64,000 nucleotides of DNA from Adiantum capillus-veneris (GCA_014529385.2 CM043964.1:103184587-103248586), one strand, 5' to 3'; shown: positions 25,165-38,269, numbered from the stretch's first letter. The notes: a model not told the origin generated them from the letters alone. Made by a program: numbers and translations.

Positions 25165-27970
25165 CAATGGAGCCTATCTTGGACAAATGGTGGAGCATCC
25201 TTCTCTCCATGTTTCAATGGAGCCTAGCTTGGACAAGTGGTGGACCTTTGCTTCTCTCTCTGTTTCAATAGAGTTAGCTTGGACAAGTGGTGGAGCTTGG
25301 AACCAAACCCACATGTAAAACCTATTATGGTCACTCCAAGTGGTAAGAAAGAATAACCTTTAACATATAGACTTATAGGTTGGACAAGTGGTGGACCTTG
25401 ACACCCACATATTCTTAATATAATGACACAGAGTGGAAAAGTGGTGAATCTTGAGACAAAGCCACTCATGCTACTAGCGATAATAGCTTGGACAAGTATT
25501 GGCCCTTGAATGTAAACCCCCCATGTACAAAATATCTTGGGTTTAAGGTATTTCGATGAAGCCTAGCATCTTGGAGACATGGTGCAGCTTGCTTCTCTTC
25601 ATTTTTTGATGGAGCCTATCTTGGACAAATGGTGGAGCATCCTTCTCTTCATGTTTTAATGGACCCTATCTTGGACAAGTGGTGGACCTTTGTTTCTCTC
25701 TATGTTTCAATAGAGTTAGCTTGGACAAGTGGTGGACCTTGGAACCAAACCCCCATGTAAAACCTATCATGGTCACTCCAAGTGGTAAGAAGGAATAACC
25801 TTTAAGATGTAGCCTTATAGGTTGGACAAGTGGTGGACCTTAACACCCACATATTCTTAATAAAAGTGGTGAATCTTGAGACCAAACCACTCAGGCTACT
25901 AGCAATAATAGCTTGGACAAGTGGTGGACCTTGAATGTAAACCCCTCATCTACGAAATATCGTGGGTTTAATGTATTTCGATGGAGCATAGCATCTTGGA
26001 GACGTGGTGCAGCTTGCTTCTCATCATGTTCCAATGGAGCCTATCTTGCACAAACGGTGGAGCATCCTTCTCTCCATGTTTCAATGGAGCCTAGCATGGA
26101 CAAGTGGTGGACCTTTGTTTCTCTCTATGTTTCAATAGAGTTAGCTTGGACAAGTGGTGGACCTTGGAAGCAAACCCTCATGTAAAACCTATCATGGTAA
26201 CTCCAAGTGGTAAGAAAGAATAACCTTTAAGATGTAGCCTTATAGGTTGGACTGGTGGTGGACCTTAACACCCACATATTCTTAATATAATGACATAGAG
26301 TGGAAAAGTGGTGAATCTTGAGACCAAACCACTCAGGCTACTACCAATAATAGCTTGGACAAGTGTTGGACCTTGAATGTAAACCGCTCATCTATGACAT
26401 ATCGTGATTTTAATGTTTTTCGATAGAGCCTAGCATCTTGGAGACATGGTGCACCTTGCGTCTTGTCATGTTTCAATGGAGCCTATCTTGGACAAATGGT
26501 GGAGCATCCTTCTCTCCATGTTTCAATGGAGCCTAGCTTGGACAAGTGGTGGACCTTTGCTTCTCTCTCTGTTTCAATAGAGTTAGCTTGGACAAGTGGT
26601 GGAGCTTGGAACCAAACCCACATGTAAAACCTATTATGGTCACTCCAAGTGGTAAGAAAGAATAACCTTTAACATATAGACTTATAGGTTGGACAAGTGG
26701 TGGACCTTGACACCCACATATTCTTAATATAATGACATAGAGTGGAAAAGTGGTGAATCTTGAGACAAAGCCACTCATGCTACTAGCGATAATAGCTTGG
26801 ACAAGTATTGGCCCTTGAATGTAAACCCCCCATGTACAAAATATCTTGGGTTTAAGGTATTTCGATGAAGCCTAGCATCTTGGAGACATGGTGCAGCTTG
26901 CTTCTCTTCATTTTTTGATGGAGCCTATCTTGGACAAATGGTGGAGCATCCTTATCTCCATGTTTCAATGGACACTAGCTTGGACAAGTGGTGGACCTTT
27001 GCTTCTCTCTCTGATTCAATAGAGTTTGCTTGGACAAGTGGTGGACCTTGGAACCAAACCCCCATGTAAAACATATCATGGTCACTCCAAGTGGTGAGAA
27101 AGAATAACCTTTAAGATATAGCCTTATAGGTTGGACAAGTGGTGGACCTTAACGCCCAAATATTCTTAATATAATGACATAGAGTGAAAAAGTGGTGAAT
27201 CTTGAGACAAAACCACTCATGCTACTAGCGATAATAGCTTGGAGAACTGGAGGACCTTGAACGTAAACCCCCCATGTTTCAATAGACTTAGCTTTGACAA
27301 ATGGTGGAGCATCGTTCTCTCCATGTTTCAATGGAGCCTAGCTTGGACAAGTGGTGGACCTTTGTTTCTCTCTATGTTTCAATAGAGTTAGCTTGGACAA
27401 GTGGTGGACCTTGAAACCAAACCCCAATGTAAAACATATCATTGTCACACCAAGTCGTGAGAAAGAATAACCTTTAAGATATAGCCCTATAGGTTGGACA
27501 AGTGGTGGACCTTAACACTGAGATATCCTTAATATAATGACATAGAGTGATAAAGTGGTGAATCTTGAGACAAAACCACTCATGCTACTAGCGGTAATAG
27601 CTTCTACTAGTGGTGGACCTTGAACATAAACCCCCCATGTTTCAATAGAGTTAGCTTCGACAAATGATGGAGCATCGTTCTCTCTATGTTTCAATGGAGC
27701 CTAGCTTAGACAAGTGGTGGACCTTTGCTTCTCTCTATAATTCAATAGAGTTAGCTTGGACAAGTGGCGGACCTTGGAACCAAACCCCCATGTAAAACCT
27801 ATCATGGTCACTCCAAGTGGTAAGAAAAAATAACCTTTAAGATGTAGCCTTATAGGTTGTACAAGTGGTGGACCTTAACACCCACATATTCTTAATATAA
27901 TGACATAGAGTGGAAAAGTGGTGAATCTTGAGACCAAACCACTCAGGCTACTACCAATAATATCTTGGAC
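25165..27970 (+). repeat. 2.8-kb segmental duplication within the satellite, copy 1
   Basis: This block recurs at 28,085-30,890 with a constant offset of 2,919 bp; many diagnostic features (e.g. AACTGGAGGACCTTGAACG and CTTCTACTAGTGG) are shared. It is nearly identical by eye, so it is a younger event than the surrounding array. Boundaries are approximate. Confidence 0.88.
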
Positions 27971-28084
27971 AAGTATTGGCCCTTGAATGTAAACCCCCCA
28001 TGTACAAAATATCTTGGGTTTAAGGTATTTCGATGAAGCCTAGCATCTTGGAGACATGGTGCAGCTTGCTTCTCTTCATTTTTT

Positions 28085-30890
28085 GATGGAGCCTATCTTG
28101 GACAAATGGTGGAGCATCCTTCTCTCCATGTTTCAATGGAGCTTAGCTTGGACAAGTGGTGGACCTTTGCTTCTCTCTATGTTTCAATAGAGTTAGCTTG
28201 GACAAGTGGTGGAGCTTGGAACCAAACCCACATGTATAACCTATTATGGTCACTCCAAGTGGTAAGAAAGAATAACCTTTAACATATAGACTTATAGGTT
28301 GGACAAGTGGTGGACCTTGACACCCACATATTCTTAATATAATGACATAGAGTGGAAAAGTGGTGAATCTTGAGACAAAGCCACTCATGCTACTAGCGAT
28401 AATAGCTTGGACAAGTATTGGCCCTTGAATGTAAACCCCCCATGTACAAAATATCTTGGGTTTAAGGTATTTCGATGAAGCCTAGCATCTTGGAGACATG
28501 GTGCAGCTTGCTTCTCTTCATTTTTTGATGGAGCCTATCTTGGACAAATGGTGGAGCATCCTTCTCTTCATGTTTTAATGGACCCTATCTTGGACAAGTG
28601 GTGGACCTTTGTTTCTCTCTATGTTTCAATAGAGTTAGCTTGGACAAGTGGTGGACCTTGGAACCAAACCCCCATGTAAAACCTATCATGGTCACTCCAA
28701 GTGGTAAGAAGGAATAACCTTTAAGATGTAGCCTTATAGGTTGGACAAGTGGTGGACCTTAACACCCACATATTCTTAATAAAAGTGGTGAATCTTGAGA
28801 CCAAACCACTCAGGCTACTAGCAATAATAGCTTGGACAAGTGGTGGACCTTGAATGTAAACCCCTCATCTACGAAATATCGTGGGTTTAATGTATTTCGA
28901 TGGAGCCTAGCATCTTGGAGACGTGGTGCAGCTTGCTTCTCGTCATGTTCCAATGGAGCCTATCTTGCACAAATGGTGGAGCATCCTTCTCTCCATGTTT
29001 CAATGGAGCCTAGCATGGAGAAGTGGTGGACCTTTGTTTCTCTCTATGTTTCAATAGAGTTAGCTTGGACAAGTGGTGGACCTTGGAAGCAAACCCTCAT
29101 GTAAAACCTATCATGGTCACTCCAAGTGGTAAGAAAGAATAACCTTTAAGATGTAGCCTTATAGGTTGGACTGGTGGTGGACCTTAACACCCACATATTC
29201 TTAATATAATGACATAGAGTGGAAAAGTGGTGAATCTTGAGACCAAACCACTCAGGCTACTACCAATAATAGCTTGGACAAGTGTTGGACCTTGAATGTA
29301 AACCGCTCATCTATGACATATCGTGATTTTAATGTTTTTCGATAGAGCCTAGCATCTTGGAGACATGGTGCACCTTGCTTCTCGTCATGTTTCAATGGAG
29401 CCTATCTTGGACAAATGGTGGAGCATCCTTCTCTCCATGTTTCAATGGAGCCTAGCTTGGACAAGTGGTGGACCTTTGCTTCTCTCTCTGTTTCAATAGA
29501 GTTAGCTTGGACAAGTGGTGGAGCTTGGAACCAAACCGACATGTAAAACCTATTATGGTCACTCCAAGTGGGAAGAAAGAATAACCTTTAACATATAGAC
29601 TTATAGGTTGGACAAGTGGTGGACCTTGACACCCACATATTCTTAATATAATGACATAGAGTGGAAAAGTGGTGAATCTTGAGACAAAGCCACTCATGCT
29701 ATTAGCGATAATAGCTTGGACAAGTATTGGCCCTTGAATGTAAACCCCCCATGTACAAAATATCTTGGGTTTAAGGTATTTCGATGAAGCCTAGCATCTT
29801 GGAGACATGGTGCAGCTTGCTTCTCTTCATTTTTTGATGGAGCCTATCTTGAACAAATGGTGGAGCATCCTTATCTCCATGTTTCAATGGACACTAGCTT
29901 GGACAAGTGGTGGACCTTTGCTTCTCTCTATGATTCAATAGAGTTTGCTTGGACAAGTGGTGGACCTTGGAACCAAACCCCCATGTAAAACATATCATGG
30001 TCACTCCAAGTGGTGAGAAAGAATAACCTTTAAGATATAGCCTTATAGGTTGGACAAGTGGTGGACCTTAACGCCCAAATATTCTTAATATAATGACATA
30101 GAGTGAAAAAGTGGTGAATCTTGAGACAAAACCACTCATGCTACTAGCGATAATAGCTTGGAGAACTGGAGGACCTTGAACGTAAACCCCCCATGTTTCA
30201 ATAGACTTAGCTTTGACAAATGGTGGAGCATCGTTCTCTCCATGTTTCAATGGAGCCTAGCTTGGACAAGTGGTGGACCTTTGTTTCTCTCTATGTTTCA
30301 ATAGAGTTAGCTTGGACAAGTGGTGGACCTTGAAACCAAACCCCAATGTAAAACATATCATTGTCACTCCAAGTCGTGAGAAAGAATAACCTTTAAGATA
30401 TAGCCCTATAGGTTGGACAAGTGGTGGACCTTAACACTGAGATATCCTTAATATAATGACATAGAGTGATAAAGTGGTGAATCTTGAGACAAAACCACTC
30501 ATGCTACTAGCGGTAATAGCTTCTACTAGTGGTGGACCTTGAACATAAACCCCCCATGTTTCAATAGAGTTAGCTTCGACAAATGATGGAGCATCGTTCT
30601 CTCTATGTTTCAATGGAGCCTAGCTTAGACAAGTGGTGGACCTTTGCTTCTCTCTATAATTCAATAGAGCTAGCTTGGACAAGTGGCGGACCATGGAACC
30701 AAACCCCCATGTAAAACCTATCATGGTCACTCCAAGTGGTAAGAAATAATAACCTTTAAGATGTAGCCTTATAGGTTGTACAAGTGGTGGACCTTAACAC
30801 CCACATATTCTTAATATAATGACATAGAGTGGAAAAGTGGTGAATCTTGAGACCAAACCACTCAGGCTACTACCAATAATATCTTGGACA
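28085..30890 (+). repeat. 2.8-kb segmental duplication within the satellite, copy 2
   Basis: Second copy of 25,165-27,970. Left of 28,085 and right of 30,890 the two loci diverge to different satellite sub-types. Confidence 0.88.
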
Positions 30891-31826
30891 AGTGTTGGAC
30901 CTTGAACTTAAACCCCTCATCTACGACATATCATGGGTTTAATGTTTTTATATGGAGCCTAGCATCTTGGAGACATGGTGGAGCTTGCTTCTCGTCATGT
31001 TTCAATGGAGCCTATCTTGGACAAATGGTGGAGCATCCTTCTCTCCATGTTTCAATAGAGTCTAGCTTGGGCAAGTAGTGGACCTTTGCTTCTCTCTCTG
31101 TTTCAATAGAGTTAGCTTGGACAAGTGGTGGAGCTTGGAACCAAACCCCCATATAAAAGCTATCATGGTCACTCCAAGTGGTAAGAAAGAATAACCTTTA
31201 AGATATAGACTTATAGGTTGGACAAGTGGTGGACCTTAACACCCACATATTCTTAATATAATGACATAGAGTGGAAAAGTGGTGAATCTTGAGACAAAAC
31301 CACTCATGCTACTAGCGATAATAGCTTCGACAAGTGGTGGCCCTTGAATGTAAACCCCACTTGTACAAATTATCCTGGGTTTAAGGTATTTCGATGAAGC
31401 CTAGCATCTTGGAGACATGGTGCAGCTTGCTTCTCTTTATGTTTTGATGGAGCCTATCTTCCACCAATGGGGGATCATCCTTCTCTAAATGTCGCAATGG
31501 AGCCTAGCTTGGACAAGTGGTGGACCTTTGCTTCTCTCTATGTTTCCATAGAGTTAGCTTGGACAAGTGGTGCACCTTGGAACCAAATCCCCATGTAAAA
31601 CATATCATGGTCATTCCAAGTGGTGAGAAATAATATCCTTTAAGATCTAGCCTTATAGGTTGGACAAGTGGTCGACCTTAAAACCTAGATCTTCTGAATA
31701 TAACGACATAGAGTGGAAAAGTGGTGAATCTTGAGATCAAACCACTCATGCTACTAAGGATAATAGGTTGGACAAGTGGTGGACCTTGAATGTATACCCC
31801 CCATGTACGAAATATCATGGGTTTAA

Positions 31827-33165
31827 CACTAGGTTGGTAACCTAATAGCAAATAAAAGTGTCCTTTCAGGGTTTTGAAAAAAACCTCCGAAACCATAGTA
31901 GATCCACTCATTTTGTAAAATCCTTTCATGAGGTTATAGTTCAAGGCCTACTACACATGGAAAAAATAAGAAACTTGTAAAATTTCTCATCTTTTGGTCA
32001 CACCAAGCCTCCAAAGTTGATGGACCAGTACATTTTCATCAAAACAGTCATTTCTTACGTTTTGTTGCATAAAAATAAGATTAGGGATTTTTGTAGGACT
32101 TGAGATAAATTCCCTAGTTAACTTCAATGGGTTGGTGATCAGAACATATGATTGCTTCTCACTCACTATTTTTTGTTTTGCCAAAAGAAATAGGTACAAA
32201 AAAGTTGAATTTTTACCATTCTACAAACCTATCATCAAAGTTTCTATAGCCACGCTCAATACAAATAATATATGCATGTTTTCTTAGTTCCCTATTGTCC
32301 TTTAGGTTCATAAGGATCCATGGAGCATGTCAAAAGAATAATACATCTCTTACCAAGGGGAATGTTGGGGACAAAGATAAAGTGCTAAATACAGCAAACA
32401 TGAAAAAACTGGGTTCAGCATTATGAGTTATAGAATCCCATAGAAACTATTCAATATCTAGCCAAATTTGATCCTTATGACTAGATATGGTTACTACCTA
32501 CAAAATGCATGTAGTTGTCACAAGAAACTAATAATATTGAAAAAGCTATACTTGATATACTAGAATGTTTCGTTTTCTTCTATAATTGAAAAAATCAACC
32601 ATCGTTGTCTACTATGAAAAATCGGATATTAGGTGCCCCAAAACTCAAGGAATATTAGCTTTATGTTACAATATTTGACATAGAAAATCAAAACTGCATT
32701 TGGATATCATGAAAGCCACCAAAAAAATCATAGAAGAGATAAAATTGGCTAAAAAACAGGATTTTACAATTTTTGTAATTTGGTCATAACTTACAACTTT
32801 AACATTTATTTCTCCCTAGAAGCATCAGGACATGTTGAGGACTACTAAAGATAGTTTTCTAGCATTATAGACCTCACAAACATGAATTCTAGAGTGGTAT
32901 AGTTGCAAAAAGCTGAAAAAAGACAAAAACAGGACCCGTTTTTTCACACAGTTTAGGTTGTGAAATGTTGTGCAAGGACAAGGTTAAAGATGGAATTGAT
33001 ATTTCAAAAAAATGTCGAGTTTTTTTCAGCTCATGAGACAACTTTCTAGATAGATAGAACCTCAAAATCCATTTTGAAACTCTTCATATAATTCAAGGAA
33101 AATGGTCACTTAACAGGACATAAAAGTGTCCCAGGACATAAAAGTGTCCCATTACCAACCTAGTG
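31827..33165. mobile_element. Non-autonomous TTAA-flanked element, copy 1 (1,339 bp)
   Basis: Ends are inverted repeats CACTAGGTTGGTAA / TTACCAACCTAGTG, flanked by TTAA at 31823-31826 and 33166-33169. Comparison with uninterrupted satellite (GGGTTTAAGGTATTTC) shows insertion at TTAA with its duplication. Subterminal motifs GGACATAAAAGTGTCC, themselves short inverted repeats, occur twice at the right end and in mutated form at the left. The interior is A/T-rich and has no transposase-like frame. A TTAA target suggests a piggyBac-like mobilising enzyme; because TTAA is palindromic, a TA duplication with a one-base longer terminus cannot be excluded. Confidence 0.9.
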
Positions 33166-33869
33166 TTAAGGTATTTCAATGGAGCCTAGCATCTTGGAGA
33201 CATGGTGCAACTTGCTTCTCTTCATGTTTCAATGGAGCCTATCTTTGAAAAATGGTGGAGCATCCTTCTCTCCATGTTTCAATGGAGCTTAGCTTGGACA
33301 AGTGGTGGACCTTTGCTTCTCTCTATGTTTCAATAGAGTTAGCTTGGACAAGTGGTGGGCCTTGTAACCAAACTCCCATGTAAAACCTATCATGGTAACT
33401 CCAAGTGGTGAGAAAGAATAAAGTTTAAGATATAGCCTGATAGGTTGGATAAGTGGTGGACCTTAGCACCCAGATATTCTTAATATAATGACATAGAGTG
33501 GAAAAGTGGTGAATCTTGAGACCAAACCACTCATGCTACTAGAGATAATAGGTTGGACAAGTGTGGACCTTGAATGTAAACCCCCCATGTACGAAATATC
33601 ATGGGTTTAAGGTATTTCAATGGAGCTTAGCATCTTGGAGACATGGTGTAGCTTGCTTCTCTTCATGTTTCAATGGAGCGTATCTTGGACAAATGGTGGA
33701 GCATCCTTCTCTCCATGTTTCAATGGACCCTAGCTTGGACAAGTGGTCGACCTTTGCTTCTCTCTATGTTTCAATAGAGTTATCTTGGACAAGTGGTGGA
33801 CCTTGGAACTAAACCCCCATGTAAAACCTATCATGGTCACTCCAAGTGGTGAGAAAGAATAACCCTTAA
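33166..33869 (+). repeat. Satellite block between the two TTAA elements
   Basis: About 700 bp of the same + oriented satellite as block II, holding the standard sub-repeat order. The two elements sit in different sub-repeats, so they inserted independently rather than being duplicated together. Confidence 0.9.
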
Positions 33870-35207
33870 CACTAGGTTGGTAACCTAACAGGACATAAAA
33901 GTGTCCTTTCAGGGTTTTGAAAAAAACCTCCAAAACTATATTAGATCCACTCATTTTGTAAAATCCTTTTATGACGTTATAGTTCAAGGCCTACTACACA
34001 TGTAAAACATAACAAACTTGTAAAATTACTCATCTTTTGGTCACACCAAGCCTCCAAAGTTGATGGACCAGTACATTTTCATCAAAATAGTCATTTCTTA
34101 CGTTTTGTTGCATAAAAATAAGATTAGGGATTTTTGTAGGACTTGAGATAAGTTCCCTAGTTAACTTCAATGGGTTGGTGATCAGAACATATGATTGCTT
34201 CTCACTCACTATTTTTTGTTTTGCCAAAAGAAATAGGTACAAAAAAGTTGAATTTTTACCATTCTGCAAACCTATCATCAAAGTTTCTATAGCCACGCTC
34301 AATACAAATAATATATGCATGTTTTCTTAGTTCCCTATTGTCCTTTAGGTTCATAAGGAGCCATGGAGCATGTCAAAAGAATAATTCATCTCTTACCAAG
34401 GGGAATCTTGGAGACAGATGAAGTGCTAAATACAGCAAATATGAAAAAAATGGGTTCAACATTATGAGTTGTAGAATCCCATAGAAACTATTCAATATCT
34501 AGCCAAATTTGATCCTTATGATTATATATGGTTACTACCTACAAAATGCATGTAGTTATCACAAGAAATTAGCAATATTGAAAACGCTGTACTTGATGTA
34601 CTAGAATGTTTTGTTTTCTTCTATAATTGAAAAAATCAACCATCGTCGTCTACTATGCAAAATAGGGTATTAGGTGCCCCAAAACTCAAGGAATATTAGC
34701 TTTATGTTACAATATGCGACATAGAAAATAAAAACTGCATTTGGATATCATGAACTCCACCAAAAAAATCATAGAAGAGCTAAAATTGGCTAAAAAACAG
34801 GATTTGACAATTTTTGTAATTTGGTCATAACTTACAACTTTAACATTTATTTCTCCCTAGAAGCATCAGGAAATGTTGAGGACTACTAAAGATAGTTCTC
34901 TAGCATTATAGACCTCACAAACATGAATTATAGCGTGGTATAGTTGCAAAAAGTTGAAAAAAGCCAAAAACAGGACCCGTTTTTTCACACAATTTAGGTT
35001 GTGAAATGTTGTGCAATGACAAGGTTAAAGATGGAATTGATATTCCAAAAAAAATGTCGAGTTTTTTTCAACTTATGAGACAACTTTCTAGACAAATAGC
35101 ACCTCAAAATCCATTTTGAAACTCTTGACATAATTCAAGGAAAATGGTCACTTAACAGGACATAAAAGTGTCCCAGGACATAAAAGCGTCCCATTACCAA
35201 CCTAGTG
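33870..35207. mobile_element. Non-autonomous TTAA-flanked element, copy 2 (1,338 bp)
   Basis: Same termini and interior as copy 1, flanked by TTAA at 33866-33869 and 35208-35211. The uninterrupted satellite here reads ACCTTTAAGATATAGCC, again confirming TTAA. The left subterminal GGACATAAAAGTGTCC is intact in this copy. A 96-codon minus-strand frame (34,320-34,030) overlaps a shorter frame in copy 1 but shows no transposase motif. Confidence 0.9.
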
Positions 35208-35211
35208 TTAA

Positions 35212-36839
35212 GATATAGCCTTATAGGTTGGACAAGTGGTGGACCTTAACACCCAGATATACTTAATATAATGACATAGAGTGAAAAAGTGGTGAATCTT
35301 GAGACCAAACCACTCATGCTACTAGCGTTAATAGGTTGGACAAGTGGTGGACCTTGAATGTAAACCCCCCATGTTTCAATAGAGTTAGCTTTGACAAATG
35401 GTAGAGCATCCTTATCTCCATGTTTCAATGGAGCCTAGCTTGGACAAGTGGTGGACCTTTGTTTCTCTCTATGTTTCAATAGATTTAGCTTGGACAAGTG
35501 GTGGACCTTGGAACCAAACCCCCATGTAAAACATATCATGGACATTTCAAGTGGTGAGAAATAATACCCTTTAAGATATACCCTTATAGGTTGGACAAGT
35601 GGTCGACCTTAACACCCAGATCTTCTTAACGTAATGACATAGAGTGGAAAAGTGGTGAATCTTGAGACCAAACCACTCATGCTACTAGAGATAATAGGTT
35701 GGACAAGTGGTGGACCTTGAATGTAAACTCCTCATGTACAAAATATCGTGGGTTTAAGGTATTTCAATGGATATTAGCATCTTGGAGACATGGTGCAGCT
35801 TGCTTCTCTTCATGTTTCAATGGAGCCTATCTTGGACAAATGGTGGAGCATCCTTCTCTCCATGTTTCAATGGACCCTAGCTTGGACAAGTGGTGGACCT
35901 TAGAACCAAACCCCCATGTAAAACCTATCATGGTCATTCCAAGTGGTCAGAAAGAATACCCTTTAAGATATAGCCTTATAGGTTGGACAAGTGGTGGACC
36001 TTAACACCCTAATCTTCTTAATATAATAAAATAGAGTGGAAAAGTGGTGAATACTGAGACCAAACCACTCATGCTACTAGTGATAATAGGTTGGACAAGT
36101 GGTGGACCTTGAATGTAAACCCCCCATGTACGAAATATCATGGGTTTAAGATATTTCAATGGAGCCTAGCATTTTGGAGACATGGTGCAGCTTGCTTCTC
36201 TTCATGTTTCAATCGAACCTGGCTTGGACAAATGGTGGAGCATCCTTCTCTCCATGTTTCAATGGAGCCTAGCTTGGACAAGTGGTGGACCTTTGATTCT
36301 CTCTATGTTTCAATAGAGTTAGCTTGGACAAGTGGTGGACCTTGGAACCAGACCCCTATGTAAAACCTATCATGTGCATTCCAAGTGGTGGTAAATAATA
36401 CCATTTTAGATATAGCCTTATAGGTTGGACAAGTGGTGGACCTTAACACCCAGATCTTCTTAATATAATGACATAGAGTGGAAAAGTGGTGAATCTCGAG
36501 ACCAAACCAGTCATGCTACTAGGGAGAATAGGTTGGACAAGTGGTGGACCTTGAATTTAAACACCACATATACAAAATATCGTGGGTTTAAGGTATTTCA
36601 ATGGAGCCTAGCATCTCGAAGACATAGTGCATATTGCTTCTCTTCATGTTTCAATGGAGCCTATTTTGGACAAATGGTGGAGCATCCTTCTCTCCATGTT
36701 TCAATGGACCCTAGATTGGACAAGTGGTGGACCTTTTCTTCTCTGTATGTTTCAATATAGTTAGCCTATATTAGACAATTAGTAGACCTCGAATCTCTCC
36801 ATGTTGTATAGAGCTGAGCTTGGACAAGTGGTGGACCTT
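35212..36839 (+). repeat. Satellite block III
   Basis: Continuation of the + oriented array after the second TTAA element, with unit structure as in block II but more diverged. It ends about 150 bp before the first coding exon of the ParB-like gene. Confidence 0.92.
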
Positions 36840-36965
36840 ACTTCTCCCTTCCGTTAGTTTACTAGCTTAAAATATTACTATGTATACTTTCTTAGATCTA
36901 ACTTGAACAAGTGGTGGACCTTGTATTCACACAAACTTAATTCATTACAAAAAAGTATATGCTAA
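36840..36965. repeat. Junction sequence, inverted copy near 62,985-63,090
   Basis: The reverse complement of this stretch closely matches 62,980-63,090 (shared CATATACTTTTTTGTAATGA, GGTCCACCACTTGTTCAAG and TAGATCTAAGAAAGTATA). One copy abuts the ParB-like gene's first coding exon; the other lies downstream of FCP1-like copy C. Confidence 0.9.
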
Positions 36966-36991
36966 ATAACATTTGGTTTTTTTTGTTTCAG

Positions 36992-38184
36992 GAAAGATGG
37001 CTCCAAAAAAACAGGTTGCAAGGGTTGCTGTCTCAGTTGACTATACTTGCAATGATCTTAGGAAATGGTATTTGGACATACATGGTATAGAGGGTGCACA
37101 ATTTCATAAGGTGCATCTATTTATTGCTAAAAAGGAGAATGACAGCTTGTTTGAAGATGTTGGACAAGTTGTGGAAGCATCTGTCTCTGTAGTTGATAGT
37201 CATCCGGAGGTGGAATGCATTGACATTCTAGTTCCAATGAATCTAGAATTTCAACTATCTCCAGGAGCATATGCATTGGAGCGCATGTCTAGAAACATAG
37301 AAGAGACAATGTTTTCTCGAGGATGGAAGTTTGCAGAATCAAGTCCAAACATCACAGCAGATCAACTTCAAAGCTCCATCATTGCCACACTACAATGAAA
37401 AAAGGTGAAAGCTTCACGACCACCATCCACAAAGAAGCAAGCAAAAGTGAAAAAAGTAGCATCTAAGCGAACTAGTTCCATTTTGGATGTAGACAAGGCA
37501 TCTTTGGTATCCTCATCAACAGAGGGTTCAATGTCAAAGATGAGAATTGTGGATCCAGATGTTTTAGAAGCTGAGGCCATGAAAGGACAAGAAAAAGATA
37601 CAGGTGGAATGAATAAGTACATAAATTATTTTCCTTTCCAATATAGGGAATTTGATATCCCTATTCAAAATTGTTGGCTTGCTCCTGATCACTATAATGC
37701 ACGTATTATGGATAAAAAACACGTTGAAAGTGTGTTATTTGGATTTCCACGGAGTACGACCAAGCCTGCAGCATGTGCATATTTGATGCCTATTCGAAAT
37801 GCAAAATCAAAGAAGGGGACTCCTTTGGCAGTAGAAGAGGTAGAGGAGCAAAAAATTAAAGATTATCATTATTGGATTCTTGATGGGCAGCATTCAATCT
37901 ATGCTACAAAAGATTTGCTTCACAATGAACAAAACAACAAAGAGATATTTGAAAGACTGATTAGCGTGCATAAATTTAGAAAGGCTCGCATTTTTGTGAA
38001 TGCTCCTCCATTTGTTTCAACTGCTATATCTGCCATTGCAAATGAGGAGGCTCAGGCATTGTATGTCAAGCAACCTTACAGCCAAATATTGAGACATTTA
38101 CGGAGTCAATGGATCTTCTCAGGACGACCACCAAAGGAAGCAAGTGGAATTGCAGAGGGACATGCATCTCGTGCCGGATGGGAT
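36992..38184 (+). pseudogene. ParB/Srx-like 'DGQHS' domain protein, N-terminal exon (in-frame TGA)
   Basis: The exon starts after TTTGTTTCAG (36991), with ATG at 36997. The first 133 residues have no recognised domain. A TGA at 37396-37398 interrupts the frame, which otherwise continues to a GTAAGT donor at 38185. After a Lys-rich linker (KKQAKVKKVASKR) comes a ParB/sulfiredoxin-like module. It shows FDIPIQNCWLAPDHYNARIM (like the 'I.p..yNpR' start), the signature YWILDGQHSIYATK (DGQHS at codons 296-300), and IFVNAPPF...IANEEAQALYVKQ. In bacteria such domains bind DNA or CTP, or occur in front of DNA methyltransferases. Splicing GTAAGT (38185) to the acceptor at 38269 shifts the frame; a weak GT at 38171 would keep it. 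Whether these are true lesions or assembly errors is open. Confidence 0.6.
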
Positions 38185-38269
38185 GTAAGTTATTTTCTTT
38201 GTCTTTTTGATAGTATTTAATTAACAAATCTTGCTCAATAGTTTAATTATTTATCTATTTCTTTTTAAG

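Larger units (their letters stand above)
19420..31822 (+). repeat. Satellite block II: hierarchical array, units of about 425-445 bp
   Basis: A dense head-to-tail array. Each unit holds about seven diverged sub-repeats of about 60 bp around GGACAAGTGGTGGACC. They are recognisable by their tails: CTTAACACC, ATCTTGAGACC (with AAAAGTGGTGAATC), CTTGAATGTAAACCCC, GTGCAGCTTGCTTCTC, GGAGCATCCTTCTCTCC, CCTTTGTTTCTCTC and CTTGGAACCAAACCCCC. Three units form a 1,309-bp period, seen at 22.6, 23.9, 25.2, 26.5, 28.1 and 29.5 kb. Many sub-repeats end in a perfect small inverted repeat (CTCCATGTTTCAATGGAG or CTCTATGTTTCAATAGAG). Apparent frames of 60-90 codons recur in both directions and are by-products of the repeats. 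Confidence 0.95.

Noticed and set aside
19632-30613. Recurrent 60-90 codon frames in the satellite (e.g. starting MDKWWT on +, MSGFVSRF on -)
   Set aside because: They recur with the array period on both strands, lack conserved starts or upstream signals, and sequence homogenisation of the repeats explains their persistence.
19420-31822. CRISPR-like look: short conserved cores with about 40-bp variable gaps
   Set aside because: The gaps are themselves repeated at the next level, the context is eukaryotic with introns and retroelements, and there are no cas genes.
31827-33165. Classification of the TTAA element as CACTA/En-Spm because its end begins CACTA
   Set aside because: CACTA elements make 3-bp duplications and no matching 3-bp repeat fits; both copies fit TTAA (or TA) instead.
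37396-37398. TGA in the ParB-like frame as selenocysteine or codon reassignment
   Set aside because: Land plants lack the selenocysteine pathway and other genes here use TGA as a normal stop; a nonsense change or assembly error is simpler.
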